DNA from: CALCCV01 sp964388665 | GTDB taxonomy: Bacteria > Bdellovibrionota > Bdellovibrionia > Bdellovibrionales > Bdellovibrionaceae | Direction of reading: 5' to 3' | NCBI GenBank assembly: GCA_964388665.1 | Contig: CAYMBJ010000002.1 | Coordinates: forward strand, 62,001 to 126,000 | DNA length: 64,000 nt | Shown here: positions 53,204-62,070 of the stretch, piece after piece | How positions within the stretch are numbered: the stretch's first letter is position 1 | Layout: every line of letters starts with the position of its first letter | Made by a program: the position numbers and the translations under genes | Notes under the pieces: generated by a model | Databases searched by the model: none | Seen by the model: only the letters and a program-made list of their open reading frames with translations | Told to the model about the DNA's origin: nothing

Positions 53204-53429
53204 GTCGTCTCCTTTTCAGGTACGCCATGACTTCACTCTCAACGAATCTAACAGATCGACCAATCCGAAAACAAGGAAGCCCCAAATAGAGCATCTTGTT
53301 GACATAAGACACGCTTATGGCAAGTTTCTCGGCCAACTGTTTCTTCGTTAAAAAATTCTCACCTATACGATTTTCAAAGAACTCCGCTTCCTTACTATGG
53401 CGTGGCGGAAATGTGTACTCTTGACTCAT
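53193..53429 (-). CDS. AlpA/Xis-like helix-turn-helix protein
   Basis: This 78-residue protein contains a MerR-like/Xis winged helix: FLTKKQLAEKLAISVSYVNK, then GLPCFRIGRSVRFVESEV. Such proteins serve as excisionases or as activators of integrase genes in satellites and islands. Its 3' end overlaps the integrase start. Confidence 0.88.
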   Translation of the reverse strand: MSQEYTFPPRHSKEAEFFENRIGENFLTKKQLAEKLAISVSYVNKMLYLGLPCFRIGRSVRFVESEVMAYLKRRRHDR

Positions 53430-53537
53430 GAAATCCCTCTTTCCGTGAAGACTTTTCGCTCTCGGTGCCCTTGAGTCTGAAAGAATGCCGATTCTCAGAT
53501 AGAAAACTTGGCACTCTTCGATTTTGGGGTTGTTTAA

Positions 53538-55298
53538 TTAAAGTTCAGATTCATATTCTTCTTCGTAGTCTGGATCGTCACTTTTTTCGGGGTCCGTAAA
53601 GTCACGCCAATGAGGTCTATCGGACAACCTCCAGATCCATTCGCCGTTTTGCTTGTCTTTTTCTTTTACGGAAATAATCCCTAAAGCTTTCTTGGCGCGA
53701 CAAATCGTTCTCTTGCTCACGCCAACATCCTGACAAATGTAATCAATGACTTCCCTTTGAGGCTTAGGACCATTTTTGAGAAAATCCTTCAAGGCATCAG
53801 CTGCCTCTTTTTCTGCTGTGATCCCGCTTCTTTTTCGTTCGACGTTTTGATTCAGGAAATCTTCGAGCTTAAATTCAGCCTTTCCAGTCCAAATAACCTT
53901 GCCATCAGCTATCTCGTAGCCAAGCGGGTCTCCGAAGGGTGCCAAATTGCTCTTTGTATGGAAGATGGCACGCTTCGATTTATCATTTGGAGAACCCGCA
54001 ACCATTAAAACTGACCTCGCCGCCGCCGTAAAATCAATAGAGCCAAGACCGCGGTAAATCGCTTGATCTCGACCACCCTTCGTCAAATGCCGAATAATAA
54101 GTATTGCGCAATTAAATCTTGCGGCGGCCTCTGCTAACCATGACATAAACTGCCGTGCATGATTTGCTTTGTTAATATCTGCATTGACACTTAAAAATGC
54201 AGACAACGGATCCAGAATCACAAGTTCGGGTCTTTGAGTTCTCAGGCCATTTTCGATTGCTTTCTTCCCTTCATCGTCAAGTACGATTGGTATTTTATAG
54301 GCAGTGATTTGAGTAAGGTCGGCATCCATTTTTTCAAGTCGGGGGCGAACAGTGTCCCCAAGTCCATCTTCAGTACAAAAGAGAATGATTTTTCCCTGGC
54401 TAAACTGGAGTCCATTTGAAAGGAGAGCCCCTGTGCTAATGGCGCTTGCAATTGACAATGTAATAAAACTTTTTCCAAGGCCAGGGTCACCTTCGAGAAA
54501 GGTTACCTTTCGGCGAGGAATGAAGGGGGACACTATCCATTCTACATCCTCTCTCTCTACGTCTGCCATGGTCACTAAATTTGAGTCCATGTTCGAAATC
54601 GAATATAGACTTGCATCCCGGATTCTTTGATTTATGAACTCATTGCCTCTTTCCAGCAATTCATCGGCCCAATCGATTCCCTTGCTGCCTGGGGCAATTT
54701 CAGAAGGAGGAAGGTGATAGTAAACCTTAAGCCCAAGATCCACGCATCTCTCAGCTAGTTCGGTTGCAACTTTTTCTCCCACACCAGATCTATCTTTATC
54801 GACCAAAATATGGATCGTTCTGATCTCGGCATGTGGCTGAAAATCTCTGAGATTGTTCGCAGACATGACTGCGATTCCAGCCATTCCTGTCGATTGGCAT
54901 GCAGCTATCGTTGTCTCAAGACCCTCACCCACAATCATTTCATCACAAATCTTACCAATCAAGCATCCCTTGCCTCCAATCGGCCCTATTGCTTTCTTAC
55001 AAGGATTTTCCGGAGCTTTGTGGCCGTCACTGGTCAGGTAAATTCGCAATGCTGATTCGATACGAGCCTGAGAATCGTCTGTTTTTTTGCAGAAGGCTAC
55101 TATGGCAGGGTAAAGCGCCTTCTGCTTTCGGTCCTCAGTAAAATAAGGTAGCCCCCTGTGGAACGCGAGGCTATCAGCGCCTCCGTTGATGAATTCGAAA
55201 CTTAGACCTCTATGTCCAAAATACTTCTGAGCAGGCGCGGAATCAGCATGATCAAGGGTTATGCACTCGAGGAGTAGGGGTTCAATAATGTTTTCCAT
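53538..55298 (-). CDS. Toprim primase and RecA-like helicase (RepA-type)
   Basis: This 586-residue protein has a Toprim-like catalytic domain (about 60-220) with E125 (VGEGLETTI) and D167/D169 (LVDKDRSG). A RecA-like helicase domain follows, with Walker A at 269-277 (EGDPGLGKSF), Walker B VILDPLSAFLS, and a C-terminal winged-helix region (DVGVSKRTICRAKKALGI). It probably primes and unwinds the element's own DNA. It lacks the zinc finger, which is encoded by the gene 4 bp upstream. Confidence 0.88.
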   Translation of the reverse strand: MENIIEPLLLECITLDHADSAPAQKYFGHRGLSFEFINGGADSLAFHRGLPYFTEDRKQKALYPAIVAFCKKTDDSQARIESALRIYLTSDGHKAPENPCKKAIGPIGGKGCLIGKICDEMIVGEGLETTIAACQSTGMAGIAVMSANNLRDFQPHAEIRTIHILVDKDRSGVGEKVATELAERCVDLGLKVYYHLPPSEIAPGSKGIDWADELLERGNEFINQRIRDASLYSISNMDSNLVTMADVEREDVEWIVSPFIPRRKVTFLEGDPGLGKSFITLSIASAISTGALLSNGLQFSQGKIILFCTEDGLGDTVRPRLEKMDADLTQITAYKIPIVLDDEGKKAIENGLRTQRPELVILDPLSAFLSVNADINKANHARQFMSWLAEAAARFNCAILIIRHLTKGGRDQAIYRGLGSIDFTAAARSVLMVAGSPNDKSKRAIFHTKSNLAPFGDPLGYEIADGKVIWTGKAEFKLEDFLNQNVERKRSGITAEKEAADALKDFLKNGPKPQREVIDYICQDVGVSKRTICRAKKALGIISVKEKDKQNGEWIWRLSDRPHWRDFTDPEKSDDPDYEEEYESEL

Positions 55299-55302
55299 TC
55301 TT

Positions 55303-55548
55303 TTACCACAAATCTCTTTTTTTCAGTTCCTGAATCAGCTCATCCTGTGTACATCCCGAAAAACAGTGTACTAGAGGTCTTCCATTTCTTCCTACGCCAA
55401 TGCTCAGTGATGGCTTGTTGTCTTCATGTGCGGGGCATTTTGCGATCCATCCTTTGCCAGAACGGCGACCTTCAAGATTTTGTGCCAATAAGTCTGCGCT
55501 TAAAAGTTGATTTTTTAGCTGTTTTTTCTCAAAATTTCGTCTCTCCAT
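55303..55548 (-). CDS. CHC2 zinc-finger primase module
   Basis: This 81-residue protein is a free-standing primase zinc-binding domain: GWIAKCPAHEDNKPSLSI and VHCFSGCTQDELIQELKK give the CPAH...CFSGC ligands. In DnaG and phage primases this domain is fused to the Toprim part. Here the stop is 4 bp before the Toprim-helicase gene, so the two should be made together and interact. Confidence 0.87.
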   Translation of the reverse strand: MERRNFEKKQLKNQLLSADLLAQNLEGRRSGKGWIAKCPAHEDNKPSLSIGVGRNGRPLVHCFSGCTQDELIQELKKRDLW

Positions 55549-55551
55549 TGC

Positions 55552-55929
55552 CTACTCCCTTCCTTTCACGTTGTTCGTACGATAGTCGAGAGTGAGAGTT
55601 TCGAAGCATAAAATAACTAGATCTATCTGGTCAGGTCCCATGCCTCTTTTGCGTAAGTGGAATCTCATTTTTTTATTAATTTCGGCGTCGCTATGGCATT
55701 CGAGAATAAATGCCATTAGCTCGAACAGAGTCCAAACTAGAAGTGAGGGCATTATGGTCAAATTAGAAGGGCGCAAGTGATTCATTGGCCCAAACTCAAG
55801 AACCAGCCCCGGAGATCTAAATTTCATTTTTTCATAAAAGTGCCTTTGTACTTCAAAGAAGAATTTTGCGCTCAATGAAAACGAATAGTGGTTGTTGCAA
55901 CGTACTGAATCCGAATATAGCATGCTCAT
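55552..55929 (-). CDS. Hypothetical element protein
   Basis: This 125-residue protein of unknown family has an N-terminal aromatic-rich half and a Leu/Ile-rich helix (TIMPSLLVWTLFELMAFIL), then a basic end. The ATG at 55929 has GGAGG seven bases upstream; a longer open frame exists but lacks support. It overlaps the upstream gene by 4 bases and ends 3 bp before the zinc-finger gene, so it belongs to the replication operon. Confidence 0.65.
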   Translation of the reverse strand: MSMLYSDSVRCNNHYSFSLSAKFFFEVQRHFYEKMKFRSPGLVLEFGPMNHLRPSNLTIMPSLLVWTLFELMAFILECHSDAEINKKMRFHLRKRGMGPDQIDLVILCFETLTLDYRTNNVKGRE

Positions 55930-56144
55930 ATTGAGCCTCCATCGAATTCGGTCGCTAAAAGTTCCCGAAGTCTCCCGCTTAATCCTTTGTCGCCCAATGC
56001 GTTCAACAGGCGACCACGTAGAAACTGCCAATTGCTTGCTGACCCAAGCTCTTGTTCAACGATATCCATTACTATGCTGCGATAGTAATCCACGATTTGA
56101 AGCGCCCGTTCGAGTTCCATCGATTTGTAGTCTGAAGTTTTCAT
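55926..56144 (-). CDS. Hypothetical element protein
   Basis: This 72-residue protein is predicted mostly helical (ELERALQIVDYYRSIVMDIV). No family is recognised. It is coupled to the next gene by an ATGA overlap and appears to head the leftward replication and integration gene string of the element. Confidence 0.6.
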   Translation of the reverse strand: MKTSDYKSMELERALQIVDYYRSIVMDIVEQELGSASNWQFLRGRLLNALGDKGLSGRLRELLATEFDGGSI

Positions 56145-56314
56145 TTTATTTGCCCCTATTACTAGCGGCCAGAGAGCTTATGTGGGCCAATCCCGCCATA
56201 CCATTCCTAGCCAACTAGAAACAAACGTAGAGCTTGAATTAGTTTTTGAAAACGGACGATTTGAACTTTTTCTTGTTTTTCTCAGCAATTCGTCCGTTTA
56301 CAAATACGATTCTA

Positions 56315-56914
56315 TCAGTTATTTGCGGGCTTTTTCTTGAAGCGTTGTATTCTCTTTCGTAGGGAGTCTACGTTAAAAGATGCTGGTAGCGAGGGTGGGG
56401 TTAGTTCAGGAAATTTCTTGAATAGTTTGTAAAGTGCAGTGGGGCCGCCTAAAGCTTTGGACAATTGGAATAGTAACTCATTGAGGTTTGCTTCTTTAAT
56501 CTGCGGCTTTTTTGAAAGTTTCTTCAGTGAATCGACAAGCTCTTGGTCGGAGTCCATCGAGGCCGCAAATTTTTCGAAACCTTTAATCTTTATTGGCAAA
56601 GATTTAATTGTTTTCAGGAGATTTTGTTTAGAATTTTCAATTTCAAAGATAGTTTCTTGAATGGTCCCGAGGAGTAAATTGTTACTTACTTTGTCCTTAG
56701 CATTATTTAAACGGAAATTTGTTACATCAAGTCTCCTTAAAATGTCTTTTAGAGATTTGAGCTCGGATTTAAGAATGCCATTCGCTATGGGTGTTGAAAG
56801 CTTAAATTCAATCATTCCGTAGTTTTTCAGAATGTTCCCGACAACTTCAAATACTTCTTTAATCGAAGCTGTATCAATGTCGATTCGGGTAGAATCGCTA
56901 TTTGATTTTTTCAC
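56315..56914 (-). CDS. Helical hypothetical protein
   Basis: This protein of about 199 residues is rich in Lys, Leu and Ile. It is probably all alpha with coiled-coil stretches (about 60-130, KSELKSLKDILRRLDVTNFR) and a basic C-terminus (RKRIQRFKKKPANN). The GTG at 56914 has AAAGGG five bases upstream and is preferred to a TTG 13 codons earlier. The A+T content is higher than in the core genes. No function is suggested. Confidence 0.65.
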   Translation of the reverse strand: MKKSNSDSTRIDIDTASIKEVFEVVGNILKNYGMIEFKLSTPIANGILKSELKSLKDILRRLDVTNFRLNNAKDKVSNNLLLGTIQETIFEIENSKQNLLKTIKSLPIKIKGFEKFAASMDSDQELVDSLKKLSKKPQIKEANLNELLFQLSKALGGPTALYKLFKKFPELTPPSLPASFNVDSLRKRIQRFKKKPANN

Positions 56915-57040
56915 CCCAACCCTTTCCCAATAAGGCCTACTATCAAATCCCAACCATTCGCTTTAAATAAAGCTATGTTAAGGTAAAAGAGTCCGAGAAC
57001 TCAACATTAGCTTGGCTCTTACCCGGCTCAATCTGATTGT

Positions 57041-57262
57041 CTATTTGAAAAACTCAGTAATTTCAACTTTAAGAGCTCTAGCGAGTCTGTCTAAAGTAGG
57101 AATCGTTGGAATGTGACGTCCCGATTCCAGACGCTGGTACCAGCGTGGTCCAAATCCAAGCTCACCCATGTATTCCTGGGTCCAGCCCCGCTCTTGCCTC
57201 AATCGCCTAATGTTCTTTGAGATCCTTCTTATAAGTCGCCACGTCCGTTCATCAATTTCCAT
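57041..57262 (-). CDS. Cro/CI-type (XRE) regulator
   Basis: This protein of about 73 residues is one HTH_3 domain: NIRRLRQERGWTQEYMGELG, then RWYQRLESGRHIPTIPTLDRL. It is a likely repressor controlling element genes. An in-frame ATG 18 codons upstream (57316) is possible. It lies between the leftward replication block and the rightward cargo. Confidence 0.82.
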   Translation of the reverse strand: MEIDERTWRLIRRISKNIRRLRQERGWTQEYMGELGFGPRWYQRLESGRHIPTIPTLDRLARALKVEITEFFK

Positions 57263-57413
57263 CTTGAGATTTTCAGCCCACGACCTAGTTAGGACCACGA
57301 CCTCTAAAGGTCGCATTTGTTTCAGCCGACATGGTCACATACTGATATCCATAGGCTTTAAGTGAGATCAAGAATAGAGTGTCTCCGAAAACCTGTTTTG
57401 AAAAGGTAGAGAA

Positions 57414-58634
57414 ATGAAGAGCTTTCTAATTATACTGCATCTATTGACAGGATCATTTTACGCATTTGGGCACCTGGCGAATGATGCAGGTGAACCATTA
57501 AAAATAGGAAAATGCTATCCCTCGTTTCCCTCCGGTTACTTTGTAATGAAAAAAATAGACAACCAAACCTATGAGCTCAGAGGAAACTCAATGTCTCCCA
57601 ACGCGATTCTGAAAACAAGGACAATCACTCCTAAAGCTATGGCATTGCTTAGAAAGCTCGGCCCTCTGAATATGAGTTTGAAATTCGGCGGCACAAAGAT
57701 GATGGAACTTGAGAATGGATTCGAAGCGCCAGTGGACTTATGGGAAGACTGTGACCTGGCCACCGCCTCAATAATTGAAAGAAAAGCTGTTAAAAACGAT
57801 TCAATGGAAGAAGATGATTACAACAACTGTACCACCGCATGTTATCAAAAATTTGGAAGCAATAAAATTGAAGCACTCCCCTGTTATGACTCTTGCGAAA
57901 AAGATTTGGAGTTGGAGGCAGTCAAGCCAAGTGTAGATCAGAAATTAAGGAAATCTGCCAACAGTAACGGCCAAGGCTTACTTGAAACGGAAATTGACAA
58001 AGGGTTGGCCAAAAAACAGTCCAAGTTGCAGACTGATGTTGAGTCTTGGCTGGAAACGGCCAGGGAAAAATTTGAAGAAGTTTGCAAAGAATCTTCCCAA
58101 GCAGAATGCTTTCTTAAAGCTCAGGAGGCAGTGGCGCGTGGAAACCGCGATGAGGCAATGCTCTTGGCCCTTCACCTTTGTAAAATGGGGGAGATGGGAG
58201 ATGCAATAGATTCCAAAGACCCTTGTTCATGGCATTCCTTTTCCGGCTTGGAAAGTGGAGAGATAAAGGCGGCATTGATGGAAAAAATATGCAAAGAGGG
58301 AAACCGACAAGCTTGTGTAGAGACTGTGAGTTTGACCGGAAAAGAGCAGAGAGACAAGAAGTCCATTATCAAGCGTCAGTTTAAGGTACTTAAAAGCCTT
58401 TGTGATATCGATGGCTTCATACCCGCTTGCGGAAAAGCCGGAGGATTGGCAATGAGCTCCAAAATTAAAGTTGAAAAAAAAGAGGCGATCCGTCTATTGG
58501 AGAAAGCCTGTGAAGTAAATCACCCATTTTACTGCAGTCTCTTGGCAATTGAACTTGACCAGAACGGCGAATCTGCGAAAGCATCGAAGGCTAGAGCAAA
58601 AGCCTGTAAGTTGGACTCTAAGAACTGTAAGTAA
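57414..58634 (+). CDS. Secreted Cys-rich protein with Sel1-like C-terminus
   Basis: This 406-residue protein has a signal peptide (MKSFLIILHLLTGSFYAFG). It has many cysteines in a CxxxC spacing (DDYNNCTTACYQKFG, LPCYDSCEK), a coiled stretch (about 180-225), and C-terminal Sel1/TPR-like repeats (KKEAIRLLEKACEVNHPFYC). It is probably a periplasmic or outer-membrane-associated protein held by disulphides. It is cargo of the element; its role is unknown. Confidence 0.75.
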   Translation: MKSFLIILHLLTGSFYAFGHLANDAGEPLKIGKCYPSFPSGYFVMKKIDNQTYELRGNSMSPNAILKTRTITPKAMALLRKLGPLNMSLKFGGTKMMELENGFEAPVDLWEDCDLATASIIERKAVKNDSMEEDDYNNCTTACYQKFGSNKIEALPCYDSCEKDLELEAVKPSVDQKLRKSANSNGQGLLETEIDKGLAKKQSKLQTDVESWLETAREKFEEVCKESSQAECFLKAQEAVARGNRDEAMLLALHLCKMGEMGDAIDSKDPCSWHSFSGLESGEIKAALMEKICKEGNRQACVETVSLTGKEQRDKKSIIKRQFKVLKSLCDIDGFIPACGKAGGLAMSSKIKVEKKEAIRLLEKACEVNHPFYCSLLAIELDQNGESAKASKARAKACKLDSKNCK

Positions 58635-58655
58635 ATCATTCCTGAACCTCGAAAA

Positions 58656-59012
58656 TTATTTTCTACGGGAGCATTGTGCCAACTTTACCGCTGACTTAGT
58701 TAATTGCACATTTGCCACATTTTGTTCCCTGCCGTTGAAAGGTAAAGTCACTATTACTTGAGGTCCTACAGACTTAGTAATATCAGAAATTTCAACTGCT
58801 TTTCGCTTGGGATACAAATAGCTCATTAAGTCGATCAAAATCGCCGCTTGCTTGTCGGGAGCAAGTTCTGGCAAAAGCCTGACTAGCCTCTCAGGGACAT
58901 CAAAATTTAAGGCCTTGAGCGCTTCAAAGAGATTTTGAGTATTCCTATTCGGCGTGCCCTTCTTGCGACCACTATTAGCGAGCTTTTCCTGACCTGGTCG
59001 AAATTTTGCCAT
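58656..59012 (-). CDS. Small-terminase-like/DUF5681-like protein
   Basis: This 118-residue protein opens with FRPGQEKLANSGRKKGTPNR, a pattern seen in phage-associated DUF5681-like proteins and some small terminase subunits. A helical segment with PERLVRLLPELAPDKQAAIL follows. In satellites, a small terminase redirects helper packaging. The match is by motif only. An operator-like inverted repeat lies 9 bp upstream of the ATG. Confidence 0.6.
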   Translation of the reverse strand: MAKFRPGQEKLANSGRKKGTPNRNTQNLFEALKALNFDVPERLVRLLPELAPDKQAAILIDLMSYLYPKRKAVEISDITKSVGPQVIVTLPFNGREQNVANVQLTKSAVKLAQCSRRK

Positions 59013-59020
59013 GCCCTATT

Positions 59021-59047
59021 TTTCACTACTATAGTGAAATAGTGAAA
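59021..59047. promoter_or_regulatory. Operator candidate in front of the small-terminase-like gene
   Basis: TTTCACTA (59021-59028) and TAGTGAAA (59032-59039) form a perfect 8-bp inverted repeat with 3-bp spacing, and TAGTGAAA is repeated at 59040-59047. On the minus strand it overlaps a possible -10 (TATAGT). The Cro/CI-type regulator is an obvious but untested binder. Confidence 0.6.
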
Positions 59048-59276
59048 TGTTTTCTATTCAGCAAGCTATCGAATTTCTTATAAGGGGAATGTGAACGGAC
59101 CATTTTGACAGCGCTGCTAGTTGAAGAGGTCGACAGTTTTCTCCCTGGTCAATGGTCTGTATGGCAAGTCTCAACTACATATTGATGAGTAGAGTATGGC
59201 CTAATGCACTTACAAATGCGTTCAGGACTTAATCAACGTCTTTGCATTCCGATAACCTATCAATGAAGGAGTCGTC

Positions 59277-60182
59277 ATGGCAAAAGAAACCAAGCAAGAT
59301 CGAATCGTTAGAAGTGTAGCAGACCAAGTTACGGAACACCTACATGAATTAAAAGGGCTCGAATCCAGTCAATCCACAAAAGAAATGGATGTCGAGAGGT
59401 GGGTACAATCATATCTTAAGAATTGCATGGGTTACGCTCCTTCGGCTGGATATTCTATTCGTGCGCAAGAAACAAAAGGGAAAATGAGACCGGACCTAGT
59501 TGTTTTAAAGGGCGATAAGCCAGTATTTGTTGTGGAAGTGAAAAAACTTGGATTCGATTTGTCAAAATCAGATTTTCGATCAGGCAAGATTCAACTTTCA
59601 GAATATCTCAATTTAATCGGAAATGTTAGATGGGGAATATTATCAAACGGCACGGAATGGAAGCTCTTTGATTTCTCGCAACCCCAGTATGGGGGCATCG
59701 AAGTTTGTTGTTTGGACCTTAGGAGTGACGCTGATGTCATCGATTTATCAAAAAAGGCGATTGAGGAACAGTGCTATGAATTGCTCGATTTCCATGAGTC
59801 TGCCTTCGCGACCGAAGCTTGGGATGAACTGTCCCGTGAAGCGCTGGCATTTTCTCCCGAATCTTTAGCTAAAGCGATCTTATCGGCTGACGTTGTCAAA
59901 TATATCGCAAAACACGTTAGGGGAGAGCACGACTTCAAGGCGAACCATGAAGTTCTAACAGATAAAGTGTATTGGCTTTTAGAGGAAGGCTTAAATGACG
60001 CAATTTCTGGGTGGAATGAGGAGAAAGCTGCTGAAATTCAGAAATACGTAAAGGCTCAGAAGCGATCTTCTAGAAGAGCAAAAAGGCGAAAAAAATCAGG
60101 AGACTCACCCAACGAAGGAGACAATCAAGGACCTTCGGCAAATTCTCAAGTGAACACTGGTGGTGAAGGATCGGCTGCGTAG
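59277..60182 (+). CDS. Stand-alone HsdR-N/PD-(D/E)xK nuclease-like protein
   Basis: This 301-residue protein matches the N-terminal nuclease domain of type I restriction subunits: RPDLVVLKGDKPVFVVEVKK gives P72-D73 and E87-x-K89. QLSEYLNLIGNVRWGILSNG and a TEWKLFDF strand follow. The helicase and HsdM/S parts are absent. The C-terminus is a basic run (SSRRAKRRKKSG) and a Gly/Ser tail. AAGGAG precedes the ATG. It may be a defence nuclease or an orphan restriction-like protein. Confidence 0.82.
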   Translation: MAKETKQDRIVRSVADQVTEHLHELKGLESSQSTKEMDVERWVQSYLKNCMGYAPSAGYSIRAQETKGKMRPDLVVLKGDKPVFVVEVKKLGFDLSKSDFRSGKIQLSEYLNLIGNVRWGILSNGTEWKLFDFSQPQYGGIEVCCLDLRSDADVIDLSKKAIEEQCYELLDFHESAFATEAWDELSREALAFSPESLAKAILSADVVKYIAKHVRGEHDFKANHEVLTDKVYWLLEEGLNDAISGWNEEKAAEIQKYVKAQKRSSRRAKRRKKSGDSPNEGDNQGPSANSQVNTGGEGSAA

Positions 60183-60439
60183 GACAGTTCTTCGGTTTTC
60201 CGGCGTGGAGATCGTTGCGCACTGGAGTCCGACTTATCCGTCCAGTGTTTTTATTATTCAGCATTCTAGGAAGATAGGAAAAATTTTGAATCACTGGTGT
60301 CGTACTGGAATTCGACTTGATATCATCGGGCAGGCACGTTCCCTTTTTTAACGCAATTGACTTCCAAATTGGATCTAAGATACTTATAGGGCTGACCCAT
60401 CAGCGTGCATCAAGTTTCGGTTAAAGAAGAGGTTATTTA

Positions 60440-61135
60440 ATGTTGCCCATTTTTCTTTTCGTTTTGGCTTCGGCAAATGCAAAAATGGAATTTGCACCGG
60501 TTTCGGTACTTGGATCAAATGAAGAGATGAGTGTTCTTGAGATGTCTTGCTCCGGTGAGAAGCCGTTTGCTAATATATCTTGTGACTTTGTTCAAAAATC
60601 AATTCGAATCGATGGTGAAGACAATGGTGGGGATCTAAAGGATTTTTCGGACAAAGATATTAAGGATTTCAAAGCAAAAACATGCAAAACTCTTGAGAAA
60701 ATAGATGCAATGAAAGACTTTCAACTAACTGCGCGCGCTGCTCTTGAACTTCAAATTGCTCCTTTAGAAAAGGCGTGCAAGTGTTTAAGCGAGAAGTTTT
60801 CAAAAGAATGTGTGAAAAATTTTATCATCGAAACAGATGCTCTTAAAAAAAGGACCTGCAAGGTTGTGACGAATAAGTTCTCAGTTGATTTCAAGCGAAT
60901 CTCTGAAAATAAATGGATGAATACTCCGGAACCTAAGGGGCTGTGTAATTTAGTCAACGCTACCACGCTAGAATCAGATGGAAAGTATAAGTGGACTTTC
61001 CTTCAGACAAGAATTTCAAGTGACAAAGGTCCACTTTGTCCGTTTCAGGAACTAAAAACGGCAAAATATTCAAATTGGTTCGGAAAAGCGTTTAAGCCAA
61101 ATTGTGACTTGATTGATTTAGGCTCAATTTTTTGA
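60440..61135 (+). CDS. Secreted Cys-rich protein
   Basis: This 231-residue protein has a short signal peptide (MLPIFLFVLASANA), about ten cysteines (SCSGEKP, KACKCLSEKFSKEC, KGLCNLV) and a charged helical middle. No family is recognised. It overlaps, or nearly so, the start of the PIN-like gene, so the two may be a functional pair. GAGG precedes the ATG. Confidence 0.68.
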   Translation: MLPIFLFVLASANAKMEFAPVSVLGSNEEMSVLEMSCSGEKPFANISCDFVQKSIRIDGEDNGGDLKDFSDKDIKDFKAKTCKTLEKIDAMKDFQLTARAALELQIAPLEKACKCLSEKFSKECVKNFIIETDALKKRTCKVVTNKFSVDFKRISENKWMNTPEPKGLCNLVNATTLESDGKYKWTFLQTRISSDKGPLCPFQELKTAKYSNWFGKAFKPNCDLIDLGSIF

Positions 61136-61155
61136 GGATTATTCGAAGCAATCTA

Positions 61156-62070
61156 ATGAATGGGAAGTCCTCTTTGATGTTGGATACCAACTCGCTACAG
61201 CTGTTGTACCGAGATAAAAGCTTATGTGCTGACTTTATTGATAAATTAATTAAATCTCAGGCACTGCTGTTTGTGTCTCCGCTTGTGCTTGAAGAAATGC
61301 TCGACTACGATGGGGCGGATCAGGAAATAACAGAGGGGATTTATCAGCAAATGCTTTGGATCAATCAATTGTGGAGCAAGCTATCGGATGCTCTTTTTAA
61401 ATTTGTCATGATGCCAAAATCTATTTTTGCCGCCGAGTTGAAAGGTGCTGTATTTGAATTTCCCGATGAAACAACTGAAATGGTGTTGCACTATCGGTCA
61501 ATGTTGAACGACTCGGCTGCAACTCGCAGAATGATCGAATCCCGAGATCCAAAATATAAGTCTGCAACAAAATTCAAAGAAAACATTTTAGAAAGAGATT
61601 ACCATGCAAAAGCACTTTTTACTGAGGGCATCAAAAATGGAAGATACAACTACACCCCTGCACAATTAAAGAAATTGATATCGTCATATGGGGGTCCAAA
61701 CGCAGACTCCTTTGCTCTCGAGCCGATGTTGGACCACCTTTCAAAAAATTATGGCTGTCCTTTGGTGAAGGGAAACACATTTCTCAAGCAAAAAAATAGG
61801 TACCCTTCTCTCTATTCATGGTCTTGCTTAGCTGAAATAACGGCACATGGAAATTTAATTCCAGATGAAGACGGGTCGCCCATTTCAAAGACACTCAGGT
61901 CGGAGAAAGGAAACTGGTACGACAATGCAATTGCGTCATCATGTTCCTACTTTGACCACCTAATATCACGAGATAAGGCTCTGATAGACAAATGCGAACT
62001 TCTTCGGAACCTTGGTCACTTGAACTTTAAAACAATATCCTTGGAAAGTTGGTTTTCAGAAACTATTTAG
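61156..62070 (+). CDS. PIN-like nuclease domain protein
   Basis: This protein of about 304 residues starts with a PIN-type strand and acid (LMLDTNSLQLLYRD), followed by an acid near LVLEEMLDYD and a C-terminal NWYDNAIASSCSYFDHLISR, as in PIN_8-type domains. It probably cleaves RNA with metal ions. The start is uncertain: TTG 61132, ATG 61156 and ATG 61177 all lack a good ribosome site. No antitoxin-like gene adjoins it, apart from the secreted protein. Confidence 0.65.
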   Translation: MNGKSSLMLDTNSLQLLYRDKSLCADFIDKLIKSQALLFVSPLVLEEMLDYDGADQEITEGIYQQMLWINQLWSKLSDALFKFVMMPKSIFAAELKGAVFEFPDETTEMVLHYRSMLNDSAATRRMIESRDPKYKSATKFKENILERDYHAKALFTEGIKNGRYNYTPAQLKKLISSYGGPNADSFALEPMLDHLSKNYGCPLVKGNTFLKQKNRYPSLYSWSCLAEITAHGNLIPDEDGSPISKTLRSEKGNWYDNAIASSCSYFDHLISRDKALIDKCELLRNLGHLNFKTISLESWFSETI

